A DNA stretch of 35,090 nt from an uncultured Flavobacteriales bacterium (GCA_913059205.1 CAJXRM010000026.1:1-35090); one strand, 5' to 3'; shown: positions 17,076-27,738, counted from the first letter of the stretch. The notes: generated by a model from the sequence alone, not told the origin. Translations and numbers: made by a program.

Positions 17076-17534
17076 TTATTTCGAGTCAGTTCCATCAAAA
17101 AATAAACGCCCATTGATCCATTCGGCATCAAGAGTTGCATTCTTTTTTTTATAGAATTCGATTGCCGGTTTATTCCATCCGAGAACCTGCCAATCCATCC
17201 TTGCGTAACCACGCTCCTTAGCAACATTTACAACGCATTCAAAAAGTTTTGACCCAATTCCAGTTTGTCGATAGTCTTCAAGCACGAATAAGTCTTCTAA
17301 ATAGATGCAAGGACCTTTCCACGTTGAATACGATGTGTAATAAATAGTAAATGCTTTAACTTCACCGTTATGCTCTGCAACAAGTGCCTCACAAAACTTT
17401 CCGATGAATAAATCGTGGTGTAACTTTTCTTCTGTTGTATCTACTTGATCTGGTTCGTTTTCATAAACAGCTAAGCCGATGATAAGATCTAAAATTGATG
17501 ATACATCTTTAGGTTCTGCACTTCGAATAATCAT
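17076..17534 (-). CDS. GNAT N-acetyltransferase (diamine acetyltransferase/SSAT-like)
   Basis: Protein of 152 residues with one GNAT domain. The acetyl-CoA loop is RQTGIG (89-94). The YYTSYSTWKGPCIYLEDLFVLEDYR stretch and the GWNKPAIEFYKKKNA end closely follow spermidine/spermine N1-acetyltransferase, with N121 and Y128 in the places of its conserved Asn and catalytic Tyr. A polyamine or other small amine is therefore the likely acetyl acceptor, but relatives act on thialysine and other amines too. Its ATG shares one base with the sprA stop (the TAATG arrangement), so it is translated as the last gene of the maeB-ruvA-sprA operon. In several Flavobacteriia I recall gcvH in this place instead. 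Confidence 0.85.
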   Translation of the reverse strand: MIIRSAEPKDVSSILDLIIGLAVYENEPDQVDTTEEKLHHDLFIGKFCEALVAEHNGEVKAFTIYYTSYSTWKGPCIYLEDLFVLEDYRQTGIGSKLFECVVNVAKERGYARMDWQVLGWNKPAIEFYKKKNATLDAEWINGRLFFDGTDSK

Positions 17535-20500
17535 TAGTTAACTCCAGCTAAGTTGAAACGCAATTTAAGTCCTGCATTGATATTACCAGTTGGATAAGAC
17601 GTTGCAATTTTCGGAGTATTCAACGTTTGATCATAATACAACATCAGTGTAACAAACTTGGTAACGTTATAATCTGCAGACGCCTTAATCGAAATCACCT
17701 TTTGTCCAGCAGTAGCTTGATTTGAGTTCTCAACGACTTTACGAATTACCGTTAAATTATCTCTAAAAGAGAAATCAAAACGCAGATTCACTGGACTCGC
17801 TTCAATTTTTTTAATCGGTAATTTGACTTTATTGAACTTATAGCCTACTCCAATAACGAATTCCTCCCCTAAAATCTCTGTAACTTGATTATTATTCAAA
17901 GAAAGAGTGGCGTTTCTATCCTTTTTGTATTCAAATTTTGTGATTAACCCTTGACCTTTGATATTCCATGTTGCGTCAAATCCAATAAGAGGTCCAAACC
18001 GCTCAGAAACAACAATGTTTTGAACTTGCATTCCTGAAATAAAGTTATTATTCAAATCACGCGCAATTGGATCACCATTACTATCGAATTCTGCATTCAA
18101 GTTTGTTTGCATTCCTGAAACACTAACCGTTGATGTGTAAGCATGTCTTAACACAAAGTTTCGAAGAATTTTCTTCATGAATTCGAAATTCTTTAAGCCA
18201 TTATAATTGATTGACCAGTTTGGCAGTGGTAGATTTTTAATTGGATTAATATTTTTATCACTTATGCCTCTATTTGTATATGACGTTAAAAAGGCGCCCA
18301 TTACAACTTCTTGTTGCGCTCCGCCGTATCCACTGTGATAACCTGATGTTTGTAATGCCGAATTCGAGTGTTGTTCACCCAATGAACGAGAAACATCCTT
18401 TCTATTCGTAAGCATTTTATCAAAAGTAGCGGACTGATATTCATTACCCAATTTAACAAATGCCGAACCTATTGAAACGTTTGAATATGTAAGTGTCGAC
18501 GTTTCGACACGACTTTGACTTTCATAAGCACTTGATAAAGGGTTCCATCTATAGAATTCTCCCGTATTGGTTCCAAAACTTTTGGTCGCCGACAATTCAA
18601 TTGAAAGATCCTTCAATGGTTCTAAACTTGCTCTTAGGTTGATGTTTTTGGAGTGCGTATTTGTGTACTGTCTATTTAAATTTTCGTTTTGTACTAACCA
18701 TCCGTTGTCACGAGCGTCTTCCGCTACATTATATCCAGTTTCATTCCCCCAAATATCGTAACGCTGTTTACCAAAGATAAAACCACCCATTTGAGTATTA
18801 AAACTTGGATTGAAACCGAGTACACTCGTGCTTTGATTATATCCCGGTAATAATGTACCATCTGTTTGAGTGTAAGTCCCTGAAATATTTCTAACAGTCA
18901 TTGCCAAGCGCGCAATAAAACCTAAAGCAGGATGTACTTTTCCGTTTCGTTTTTTCTTTCGAGCTTCTTTTCTTTCTTTACGCTTCTTCTTTCTTTCGGC
19001 CTTTCTCTTTTCCTTCTCGGTCATTTCCGATTCAGGCTTTTCTGGCTCAACTTCGGCTTCCTTTGGTTTGTCAGGAGCATCTCCACCCGTTGCAGCACCT
19101 CGCGTTGAAACTTTATCACGAACTCCTGCTCGACCACCCCCGTTCACTTTTTTCAAGAACGGCACTTTATTGTAAAGATTGGTGAAATTTAACTGAGCAG
19201 TACCATTTATATTTCTACTGTTCTGAATAGTATTTCCGAACTCATCCTGACCTAAAGGCGCACGTTGCCAATTGTAATTTGCCGAATATTTAATATTAGC
19301 ACTTACCCAATCTAATGCTGGAATTTTATCCAATGGAAGCGTATAATTAATTGTATAATTATGTGTGTAATCCATGGTTTGACCTAAAGTTCCAATTTGA
19401 GAAGAAATTGAATCTTTAAACTCTCGATAACCATCTGGATTCTCCTTTCTATCAACCGCGTGATTTCCTTCTTCAAAAATCGATTGATTAGTTGCAGTAA
19501 AGTTGAACTTTAACTTTTTAGTAATGTCATACGCCAGACTATAATTCCTATTCCAATTAAAGCGCTTAATGTAAACCGGTTCGAACTCGTAATCTGGTAC
19601 TATATTATTCTTTACTTGACGTTCGTTGTAACTTCTTAATAAATCAGTGCCAAATCCTATGCTTTTAGGCATTAAATAAAAATTAATGTCTCTTATTAAG
19701 GCCCACCAATTGGACTTTTTCATGAATTTCACTTTTTCAAAAGGAGTAATCGGTTTAGAAGAAAAAGAATAATCATAATTCAGACCACCATTCCACACTT
19801 TTGTTCGATCGTATTTTGTGTTAAAGTCACGCGAATACGTTTCCGAAAACGAATAATTCGCGGCCCAATTTGACAAACGCCAAAATCGGGGTTTTGCGCC
19901 TGCTTTCATCCCAACTCTCACATTCGTGAAATTATATGATTTTCGTTCCGTGAAATCTTGTCCGTCCTTTGCTCTATCTTTTCTAATTTGAGCATCTTCG
20001 TAGTCCTTTAATTTTATATCGGGATTGTATGGATCATACTCTGGGTTAATTATACCTAAAGAATATCCATAAAAGAAAGGTAAGGATACTTTGGCTCTTT
20101 TTCCGAAGAATTGACCGAGTTGAACATTTGCATTCATATCGAATCCAATTTGTTCATTTCGTTGGCGATCTTGCACTCTACTTTCAACAGAACCCCAATT
20201 TATTCCAGAATAATTTCCAGATACATTCAAATTAGCAAAATCCGCGAATTGAACTTGCATTTGAGCTGTTGCTGCAGAACCTCCTTCACTAACAAAATCT
20301 GTGAGGCGCAATTCATTTACCCAAACAATTGCACATTTTTCCTGCCCATCTTCATTCCAACTATCCAGGGTGTGCTTTTCCTTGTGTGGATTTCGAATAC
20401 CAATCATCAACGTTTTAATTCCCTGTAAATTAGGACTTCCCTTTACACGAATTATTCTATCTGCATTTTCTGGGTCCAACTCAGAGTACTCCACAACATA

Positions 20501-23500
20501 AGACGCTACCGTTGATCCATTTGATATCTCTGCGTTCCGTTTTCTTTTCAGGGCCAAAAGGTGATCGAAAACAATTTCTACAAAATTTTCTTCTGGCCAA
20601 ATATCTGTATCGACACTTGAACCCCATGCCGTCGTTTTTAATGGAATTTCGTATTCGTAATAATTGTCTTTAAAATCTGTTCCTAAACGAACAAATAAAG
20701 ATAAATCGTCATCATTTAATTCAATAGCCTGATCTACTTCCTCAGCATGAACAAACATTTTTAATTTTTTATATGCTCGAACATCAAATTGCACATTTCT
20801 ATATGCCGCACGTGCATCTCCATCACCTAAATTACATACCTCTAGACTTAGCGATTGTTCGTTTAGCAATCGTTGATATGTTTGTGAAGGATCTGTTTCC
20901 TGAATAATTCCTGGAGGAACTTTATATTCAACAGGTGTTCTTTTATCGTTTTCTTGAATATTAACTGCTCCAATATTGAAAGTTGTAAGGTTAGGATCAA
21001 CAGTTACCCCCTCACCTGGTTGAGTTAAGTCTTCATAAAACTTTCGCCATTCACCACGAATAAATTCCAATCGAGCAAAACGCAGAAGAACCTCTTCATC
21101 AAAATCTTTTAAGAACATCCGCATAAAACGAATTGACCTAAAATCATTAATTCCGTTAACCTTTCTTTCAAAATCGCGCACTGGCACCTTAAATTGATAC
21201 CACATCTCCACATCTCCGTTTCCTTTATTGTACGGCTGAACACTTGTAATAAAATTCTTCCCAACCTGCATATCACCAGGACGTAAACTTATTTTGTACT
21301 GGAAATAGCTTTCTGTTTCTGAGAGGTTATTGTCCTGATTAATATCTTCAACATCTGGTGCACTAGTAGCTAAATTTGGATAACCATCTGAATTCGCTGT
21401 ATCAGACATTTCTGGAGTAGGTGAATTACCTTCCATTCCATTAAATTTCTTGTAGCGTTCCAAGATTGTCCTTTGCTCAGAATCGTATACGTCATCTCTG
21501 TAATAACTATAGTCATCAGACGAAGGATCCGCAATCATTTTCGCTTTTGCGGCAGCAGTCAACGTTGGATTTGTTTGAACCCAGTTCACATAAGCTGCAT
21601 AATGTTCCCTCTCTTGTGCGTTGTTCCATCCGTCCAAACCAACATCTTGATTAACCCTCGAGCTAGGCTCGTTGTCAAAAGCATTAACTACAATTTGTTG
21701 GGTAGAAACTCTAGCCCATAGAGTTGTATCAAGATCATCAACTAATGAAGTTCCTGAAGGCGGAAGTCCATTTTCAAAACTTTTACGTGAATCTGGAAGA
21801 ATATCTTCAGACACGTTTCCAAGATTAAAATACAAATCACCACCGTTATGAGTTGAATTCGGATCAACATTTTCAGCATCACCATTAAATGGGTCTAACA
21901 TCCAAAATTGAATGTACTCTATATTCGATTCTTCAAAATTAGTCGTGGAAAGCGCTCGCATTATTCCCCCCCAACGATTTTCTGGGTTGGTAAATGTTCC
22001 ATCTGGGTTGACAGAATTCGTAATGTCGTAATTGTACATCCCTCGCTCTTTCGGATAATAAGCAAGATCCAAAACTGATACGTTTGTAATAGAACCATAC
22101 TGAGGGTCCCAATTTGGCCAGATATCCTTTTGATTTACAGATCTCATTCGACTGTCTGCCAACTGTTCAGGGCTGTTAATAATGTGCTCAGGAGTTAAAT
22201 TGCTGCTTTGATAAAACAAAGGATCAATTACGTACCACGCCAACTTAGAACGCTTAGCGCCTGCAGTTAAATCCTGAACACCAGCTTCTGGGAATAAATC
22301 CGGTTGACCCTGCGGAACTGTAGCCAAACGCCACGACGAAACTGACTTCAAATCAATTGCACTTTGTGCACCTTCAAAATCGTCAATATATGAAGTACCA
22401 TCTTTACTAATAGCTCGAGGAGTCCCTGGAATCAAATGCGCAAACTCTCCATTCAAAGAAAATGTCGATTTCTCCTTTGTTGAGATGATAGGCAACATAT
22501 CAACTAGTTTCGTTAGAAATGGAACCTCAGTTCTATATTGGAAATCAAATCCAACTATATTATTCTTAAACGGTTCACTTCCGTAATCTACTTTTTGAGT
22601 GACGGGACGTTCTTGCATTCGCATCCACGTTCCCGCAATATTTAGCTTCGTACCAAACTTATGGGCGACTCGTGCTCCAAAAAGGGATTTGGACTGAAAT
22701 CCAAACACTGAATTACTTTCAACTGATATTTTGATTGGTGTATTGGACTCTAAAATTCCAGTATTTAAAATCTTAACTCGTCCGAGGTTATAATCTACCG
22801 TATAATCAACACCTTCGGTTAACTTAATTCCTCCAGCGGTAACAGATACAGCTCCTTCAGGTACATTCAAAGCATTTAAAGGAATATCCGAACTTATTGA
22901 AGACTGATATTCACCCTTAAAGCTAAATCTATTCTTACTAGGAATTTGTTGCGCCGCTGTTTTTGTAGAATCATATAGCTCGGTATATGCAATTTGCTTA
23001 ATAATAACTGGAGAAACTCCTGCTGCCGCAAGTTTATCGGACAATGTTTTTCCAAAAGGTTCGACAGTTGAAAAATAAACGCGACCATTTCTTGTATTTA
23101 TAGTACCTCCGTTTTCTGCTCGGTTGCCATTAAATTGAATTGGAACAAAATCAAAAGAACCATCTGAAAACGGCTGATTTGACACGTTGATTTTATCCAT
23201 TTCCAATAACGTAACTAATTGCTTATCCGAAATTCCAGTAACATTGGGACCTAAATTTTCAGCAGGCATAAATGGAACTGCCAATGATGTCGCTGGATTG
23301 TTATACAACAGATCCAATCTAAAACCTTGTTGGTCCACTTGATAAGCTCCAATTGAATAAACGTTTTTCATCATCAAATCCCACAATTTGTTCTGCGGAT
23401 TGATAATTGTTGGCTTCAATAATTTCAAAATTAACGCTTCTTGTCCCGCTATACCATCTGTTGAAAATTCACCAACCTGAAATGTTTCTCCTCTGTACGT

Positions 23501-24838
23501 ATACTCATATGCTACAGCTAAAACCTCATCATTATTCAATGGTTGATTCAAGGAAATAAATCCCAATTGCGCATTGTATGAAAATTCCTGATCACCAAGC
23601 TTTCGAGCATTTTGTACTTTTTCGTAATCAAATGCTTGTTGAAATGGCCCTGGAGTTGTACCCTGTGAACTTAAAACAGAAACGGCATTCACAAATCCTC
23701 GAACCAAAGGTTGTCCAGAAGCCCAGGAATACAGTCCATTCGCGTCATTATCAGGTAGTTCACTAGCGGCGAGCGACCCAGGATTTCCTTGAATGTTTTG
23801 TGGCAAGGCTTCACCTAAATCCGTGAAGGCAATTATATTTCTTGTGTTGTCAGTATTGTTGGTTCTATTTGTCAACCAAACCTCCATACGAGTAATGTTA
23901 ACAGTTGTATTGACAATTGGTAACGTGGCCATACTCTGATCATAATGATCATGGTGATATAAATTGACGAAATAGTGCTTATTCACCTCGTAATTATCTG
24001 CACTTAGTTCAAATTCTTGTACTTGCGCTTTCCCTGTTATATTGATTTCATCTCGTTTTCCTTTTGAAGATGCGGCGATCAAATCTACAGTAGTATTTCC
24101 AAATTTTAATTGAGTAGTAGCACCGAACAAAGTCTGAGATCCTTGAATCAAGGAAGTAGGTAAGGCCATCGAAACATTACCTAATTCAATTTTTTGGATA
24201 ATTTGATCTTCATCTCCTGCGTATTGTAACTTGGTTATATTATCGAAATCAAACGCAGCTTGCGTATTATAACTTACTCCAAGCTTTAAACGAGTTCCAA
24301 TTTCACCAACTAAATTTAGATTAATTTGCTGATCAAAATCGAAACGCGTAATCTTCCTTTGCTTAACTGGAATTAAAGGGTTGTCATATCTTGAGGAGTT
24401 TACACCCAATGACAATTCAACAGTACCTTGCGGACGAATGGTTATTTGATCAGAACCGAAAAAGCTCTCGAACAATTTACTTCCAATTTTAATTGGAAAC
24501 TCCATTGGCTGATTTTCAGCAGTTTGTTCGTCAATTTTATCTTTCCAATTGTCCTGCATTGATTTTTTGCGCTCATACTCAAGGTACTCATCCAATGTCA
24601 TCATTGAAGGGTTACGATAATTCAGACCAGTATTGCCTATAGTTTCTTTAAAAACATACGTTCCTGTAACAGGGTCATAAACAATAGTCTGATTTACACC
24701 TGTTGGATCTCCCAAGTCAAAACTTTGAGGTGTAGTCAACGTAGGATCTGTATTGTTTTCTATAGGAAACACCAAAGTAGAGTCCTGACTTATAGCGAAC
24801 GTTGTGGTTAAAAGAAAAAATATTAGTATGAATCTCAT
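17534..24838 (-). CDS. sprA: Type IX secretion system outer-membrane translocon SprA
   Basis: Very large outer-membrane protein, 2434 residues from the preferred start, in line with the roughly 2400 of Flavobacterium johnsoniae SprA. SprA forms the 36-strand barrel through which T9SS passenger proteins reach the surface. The ATG at 24838 gives a clean signal peptide (MRFILIFFLLTTTFAISQ); the ATG at 24862 only adds MQLAGLLH. The sequence alternates amphipathic strands with long loops throughout, includes the conserved SIDDFEGA-type segment (SYIDDFEGAQSAIDL) and ends in a strand (LKLRFNLAGVN). A highly charged insert, Pro/Glu-rich and then Lys/Arg/Glu-rich, lies at 18940-19090. It sits between ruvA (26 bases upstream) and a GNAT gene that overlaps its stop by one base. 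Confidence 0.96.
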   Translation of the reverse strand: MRFILIFFLLTTTFAISQDSTLVFPIENNTDPTLTTPQSFDLGDPTGVNQTIVYDPVTGTYVFKETIGNTGLNYRNPSMMTLDEYLEYERKKSMQDNWKDKIDEQTAENQPMEFPIKIGSKLFESFFGSDQITIRPQGTVELSLGVNSSRYDNPLIPVKQRKITRFDFDQQINLNLVGEIGTRLKLGVSYNTQAAFDFDNITKLQYAGDEDQIIQKIELGNVSMALPTSLIQGSQTLFGATTQLKFGNTTVDLIAASSKGKRDEINITGKAQVQEFELSADNYEVNKHYFVNLYHHDHYDQSMATLPIVNTTVNITRMEVWLTNRTNNTDNTRNIIAFTDLGEALPQNIQGNPGSLAASELPDNDANGLYSWASGQPLVRGFVNAVSVLSSQGTTPGPFQQAFDYEKVQNARKLGDQEFSYNAQLGFISLNQPLNNDEVLAVAYEYTYRGETFQVGEFSTDGIAGQEALILKLLKPTIINPQNKLWDLMMKNVYSIGAYQVDQQGFRLDLLYNNPATSLAVPFMPAENLGPNVTGISDKQLVTLLEMDKINVSNQPFSDGSFDFVPIQFNGNRAENGGTINTRNGRVYFSTVEPFGKTLSDKLAAAGVSPVIIKQIAYTELYDSTKTAAQQIPSKNRFSFKGEYQSSISSDIPLNALNVPEGAVSVTAGGIKLTEGVDYTVDYNLGRVKILNTGILESNTPIKISVESNSVFGFQSKSLFGARVAHKFGTKLNIAGTWMRMQERPVTQKVDYGSEPFKNNIVGFDFQYRTEVPFLTKLVDMLPIISTKEKSTFSLNGEFAHLIPGTPRAISKDGTSYIDDFEGAQSAIDLKSVSSWRLATVPQGQPDLFPEAGVQDLTAGAKRSKLAWYVIDPLFYQSSNLTPEHIINSPEQLADSRMRSVNQKDIWPNWDPQYGSITNVSVLDLAYYPKERGMYNYDITNSVNPDGTFTNPENRWGGIMRALSTTNFEESNIEYIQFWMLDPFNGDAENVDPNSTHNGGDLYFNLGNVSEDILPDSRKSFENGLPPSGTSLVDDLDTTLWARVSTQQIVVNAFDNEPSSRVNQDVGLDGWNNAQEREHYAAYVNWVQTNPTLTAAAKAKMIADPSSDDYSYYRDDVYDSEQRTILERYKKFNGMEGNSPTPEMSDTANSDGYPNLATSAPDVEDINQDNNLSETESYFQYKISLRPGDMQVGKNFITSVQPYNKGNGDVEMWYQFKVPVRDFERKVNGINDFRSIRFMRMFLKDFDEEVLLRFARLEFIRGEWRKFYEDLTQPGEGVTVDPNLTTFNIGAVNIQENDKRTPVEYKVPPGIIQETDPSQTYQRLLNEQSLSLEVCNLGDGDARAAYRNVQFDVRAYKKLKMFVHAEEVDQAIELNDDDLSLFVRLGTDFKDNYYEYEIPLKTTAWGSSVDTDIWPEENFVEIVFDHLLALKRKRNAEISNGSTVASYVVEYSELDPENADRIIRVKGSPNLQGIKTLMIGIRNPHKEKHTLDSWNEDGQEKCAIVWVNELRLTDFVSEGGSAATAQMQVQFADFANLNVSGNYSGINWGSVESRVQDRQRNEQIGFDMNANVQLGQFFGKRAKVSLPFFYGYSLGIINPEYDPYNPDIKLKDYEDAQIRKDRAKDGQDFTERKSYNFTNVRVGMKAGAKPRFWRLSNWAANYSFSETYSRDFNTKYDRTKVWNGGLNYDYSFSSKPITPFEKVKFMKKSNWWALIRDINFYLMPKSIGFGTDLLRSYNERQVKNNIVPDYEFEPVYIKRFNWNRNYSLAYDITKKLKFNFTATNQSIFEEGNHAVDRKENPDGYREFKDSISSQIGTLGQTMDYTHNYTINYTLPLDKIPALDWVSANIKYSANYNWQRAPLGQDEFGNTIQNSRNINGTAQLNFTNLYNKVPFLKKVNGGGRAGVRDKVSTRGAATGGDAPDKPKEAEVEPEKPESEMTEKEKRKAERKKKRKERKEARKKKRNGKVHPALGFIARLAMTVRNISGTYTQTDGTLLPGYNQSTSVLGFNPSFNTQMGGFIFGKQRYDIWGNETGYNVAEDARDNGWLVQNENLNRQYTNTHSKNINLRASLEPLKDLSIELSATKSFGTNTGEFYRWNPLSSAYESQSRVETSTLTYSNVSIGSAFVKLGNEYQSATFDKMLTNRKDVSRSLGEQHSNSALQTSGYHSGYGGAQQEVVMGAFLTSYTNRGISDKNINPIKNLPLPNWSINYNGLKNFEFMKKILRNFVLRHAYTSTVSVSGMQTNLNAEFDSNGDPIARDLNNNFISGMQVQNIVVSERFGPLIGFDATWNIKGQGLITKFEYKKDRNATLSLNNNQVTEILGEEFVIGVGYKFNKVKLPIKKIEASPVNLRFDFSFRDNLTVIRKVVENSNQATAGQKVISIKASADYNVTKFVTLMLYYDQTLNTPKIATSYPTGNINAGLKLRFNLAGVN

Positions 24839-24864
24839 ATGTAGCAATCCAGCAAGCTGCAAAA

Positions 24865-25440
24865 TTATAAAATTTTCAATGCATCCTTAATTAACTTTTC
24901 GACAGAATCTTCACCTGTGCTAACTTTATCAATTGCTTTTTCAGCAGTTTTCTTATCGAAACCTAAGGATACCAATGCAGTTAACGCATCAGATTGATTT
25001 GTATTGCCCACATTGAAAATATTTTCAGTTGAAAATGCCATTTTTAACATTTTATCCTTCAAATCAACAATAACACGCTGTGCGGTCTTCGCTCCAATAC
25101 CTTTAATTCCTTGAATGGTTTTTACATCTTCGTTTTGGATGGCGGATGCTATTTCTTCTGGGACAAGAGAAGAAAGCATTATCATAGCTGTATTAGGCCC
25201 AATTCCGGAAACTGAGATTAAATGGTTAAACATTTCACGTTCAATTTTCTCCGCAAATCCATATAATATTTGTGCATCCTCCCTTACAATGAACTTAGTA
25301 AATAATCGCAGTTTATTCTCCTTTGGAAGTGCACTAAATGTATTGAGTGAGATTTTCACTTCGTAACCAACTCCACCACAATCTACAATTAATTCTGTGG
25401 GGCTTTTTTCAATTATATCACCGTAAAGTTGTCCGATCAT
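24865..25440 (-). CDS. ruvA: Holliday junction branch migration complex subunit RuvA
   Basis: Protein of 191 residues, typical length. RuvA binds four-way DNA junctions as a tetramer and loads the RuvB motor. Three domains are visible: OB fold (1-62, MIGQLYGDIIEKSPTELIVD), two helix-hairpin-helix motifs (LISVSGIGPNTAMIML at 74-89 and IQGIKGIGAKTAQRVIVDLK at 109-128), and the flexible C-terminal domain (about 147-191, DALTALVSLGFDKKTAEKAI) that touches RuvB. The start lies two bases after the maeB stop and the stop lies 26 bases before the sprA start, so it is the middle gene of an operon. ruvB and ruvC are not in the window. Confidence 0.97.
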   Translation of the reverse strand: MIGQLYGDIIEKSPTELIVDCGGVGYEVKISLNTFSALPKENKLRLFTKFIVREDAQILYGFAEKIEREMFNHLISVSGIGPNTAMIMLSSLVPEEIASAIQNEDVKTIQGIKGIGAKTAQRVIVDLKDKMLKMAFSTENIFNVGNTNQSDALTALVSLGFDKKTAEKAIDKVSTGEDSVEKLIKDALKIL

Positions 25441-25442
25441 TT

Positions 25443-27707
25443 CTACTTGTTTTGTGCGTCAACAACAGCGACTTTTACCATATTAATTATTTCACGGACT
25501 GTGGAACCCATTTGTAAAACATGAATCGATTTACTAAGTCCAACCAATACAGGTCCAATTGCATCTCCTTCCGTGATTTCTTGTAATAACTTGTATGCAA
25601 TATTTCCAGACGAAAGATTTGGAAAAATTAGGGTGTTTACTTTTTTATTAGAAAGCGTGGAAAAAGAAAAGTTTTCATCCATTAAAGCGTTGTTCAGAGC
25701 AAAGTTTGCTTGAACTTCTCCGTCCACAATAAGGTTTGGGTCTTGTTCATGTAATATCCGAGTTGCTTCTGCCATTTTTTCTGCATCCTCTCCAATTGAA
25801 GATCCAAAATTCGAATAACTCAATAGTGCCACACGCGGTGTTACTTTAAATTTACGAATGGTTTTCGCTACATTAGAAGTAATCTCAGCAATATCCTTGG
25901 CAGTTGGATTTAAATTGATCGTAGTATCAGCTAAAAACAAAGGCCCGCGTTTGGTATTCAAAATATACATTCCAGCCACCTTTGTCATTCCTTTTTGAAC
26001 TCCAACAGTCTGAATGGCAGGACGAACAACATCTCTATAATTTCTCGTAATTCCTGAAATCATTGCATCAGCATCTCCGGACTCAACCATCATAGCGCCA
26101 AAGTGGTTTCTTTCTCGCATCAGCTGAATGGCTTCAAATTCAGTTACACCTTTCCTTTTTCGTTTTTCAAAAAACTGCAGTCCAAACGCCTTTCTTCTAT
26201 CTACCTCTTCATCTGACTTAGGGTCAATAATTTCAACATCTTGAAACTCGATGCTATATTCATGAATGAGAGCTTCAATTAAAGATCTTTTACCAAGTAA
26301 GATTGGATAAGCTACGCCTTCTTCCCATGCAGTTTGAGCAGCTTTCAAAATTTTAATATTATCAGCCTCTGCAAATACAACACGTTTCGGAGAACGCTGT
26401 GCTTTTTCAGTTATGTTACGAATCAACTTATTATCCAAACCTAAACGGTTTTTCAATTCCATTTCATAAACATCCCAATCTTCAATTGGATTCTTCGCAA
26501 CACCAGAGTCCATAGCCGCTTTTGCGACTGCTGGAGCAACATAATAAATCAATCGCGGGTCCAAAGGTTTTGGGATGAATTGTTCACGTCCAAAAGAAAT
26601 ATTCTTTTCTCCATACGCTTCAATTACCTCTTCAGGTATAGTTTCTTTTGCCAATGAAGAAATTGCACGAACAGCAGCTAATTTCATTTCTTCATTAATC
26701 GTTGTTGCTCGAACATCTAACGCTCCTCTAAAAATAAAAGGGAAGCCAAGCACATTGTTAACTTGATTAGGATGATCTGACCGACCCGTTGCCATAATGA
26801 TGTCTTTTCGGGCAGACGTTGCGTCCTTATATGAAATTTCTGGTTCAGGGTTCGCCAAGGCAAAAACAATAGGATCTTTTGCCATTTGCTGAATCATTTC
26901 TTTTGAAACAATTCCGCCTCTAGACAATCCCAAAAACACATCTGCTTTTTTAAACGCCGTTTGAAATTCAATTGATTTTTTATGCTTTGAATAAGGTGCT
27001 TTGTAGTCATCAATATCCGATCTTTCAGCACATAAAAGACCTTTCGAATCATACATGTAAATGTTTTCAGTTTTAGCACCGAGTGCCGTATACAGTTTGA
27101 CACATGCCATCGCTGACGGCCCAGCGCCAGAAACTAAAATCTTTACTTTTTCAATTTTTTTCTTTGCTAACTCCAATGCATTCAACAATGCCGCAGCAGA
27201 AATAATTGCTGTGCCATGCTGATCGTCATGCATAAGCGGAATATCTAACTCTTCCTTTAGTCTTCTTTCAATCTCGAATGCCTCTGGGGCTTTAATATCC
27301 TCAAGATTTATACCTCCGAAAGTCGGTGCTATAGCTTTTACTGTTTGGATAAATAACTCCGGATCAGAGGCGTCCACTTCTATATCAAAAACATCTATAT
27401 CTGCAAAGATTTTAAAAAGCAAACCTTTACCTTCCATAACGGGTTTTGAAGCTTCAGGTCCTATATCGCCTAATCCCAAAACCGCCGTTCCATTAGATAT
27501 AACAGCAACAAGGTTTCCTTTGCTTGTATACTTGTATACATCATCTTTGTTCTCCGCTATTTTTAAACAAGGCTCTGCAACTCCTGGAGAGTACGCCAAA
27601 GACAAATCTCTTTGAGAAGAATACGGTTTCGTTGGGATAACTTCGATTTTACCTGGTTTTCCCATTGAATGATAATCCAGTGCGTCTTGTTTTCTAATTT
27701 TAGCCAT
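25443..27707 (-). CDS. maeB: NADP-dependent malic enzyme, MaeB type, with phosphotransacetylase-like domain
   Basis: Converts malate to pyruvate and CO2 while reducing NADP+. Protein of 754 residues, the full chimeric length. Malic enzyme part (1-430): Y39 in AYSPGVAEPC and K94 in MEGKGLLFK as catalytic acid and base, metal-site acids in GGINLEDI (E136, D137), HDDQHG at 160-165 and the nucleotide loop SGAGPSA (193-199). The phosphotransacetylase-like part (about 435-750, RVVFAEADNIKILKAA to the NTLIFPNLSSGNIAYKLLQ segment) usually has no transferase activity and tunes the enzyme's response to acetyl-CoA. It leads the operon maeB-ruvA-sprA-GNAT, an order conserved for the first three genes in many Bacteroidota. 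A promoter candidate is found 31 bases upstream. Confidence 0.95.
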   Translation of the reverse strand: MAKIRKQDALDYHSMGKPGKIEVIPTKPYSSQRDLSLAYSPGVAEPCLKIAENKDDVYKYTSKGNLVAVISNGTAVLGLGDIGPEASKPVMEGKGLLFKIFADIDVFDIEVDASDPELFIQTVKAIAPTFGGINLEDIKAPEAFEIERRLKEELDIPLMHDDQHGTAIISAAALLNALELAKKKIEKVKILVSGAGPSAMACVKLYTALGAKTENIYMYDSKGLLCAERSDIDDYKAPYSKHKKSIEFQTAFKKADVFLGLSRGGIVSKEMIQQMAKDPIVFALANPEPEISYKDATSARKDIIMATGRSDHPNQVNNVLGFPFIFRGALDVRATTINEEMKLAAVRAISSLAKETIPEEVIEAYGEKNISFGREQFIPKPLDPRLIYYVAPAVAKAAMDSGVAKNPIEDWDVYEMELKNRLGLDNKLIRNITEKAQRSPKRVVFAEADNIKILKAAQTAWEEGVAYPILLGKRSLIEALIHEYSIEFQDVEIIDPKSDEEVDRRKAFGLQFFEKRKRKGVTEFEAIQLMRERNHFGAMMVESGDADAMISGITRNYRDVVRPAIQTVGVQKGMTKVAGMYILNTKRGPLFLADTTINLNPTAKDIAEITSNVAKTIRKFKVTPRVALLSYSNFGSSIGEDAEKMAEATRILHEQDPNLIVDGEVQANFALNNALMDENFSFSTLSNKKVNTLIFPNLSSGNIAYKLLQEITEGDAIGPVLVGLSKSIHVLQMGSTVREIINMVKVAVVDAQNK

Positions 27708-27738
27708 TTATCATGTGTTTTGAAGCTGGTAAAGTTAC

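Noticed and set aside
20111..20428. Plus-strand open frame of 105 codons inside sprA
   Set aside because: Antisense to a well-conserved translocon gene, with no promoter box or recognisable product.
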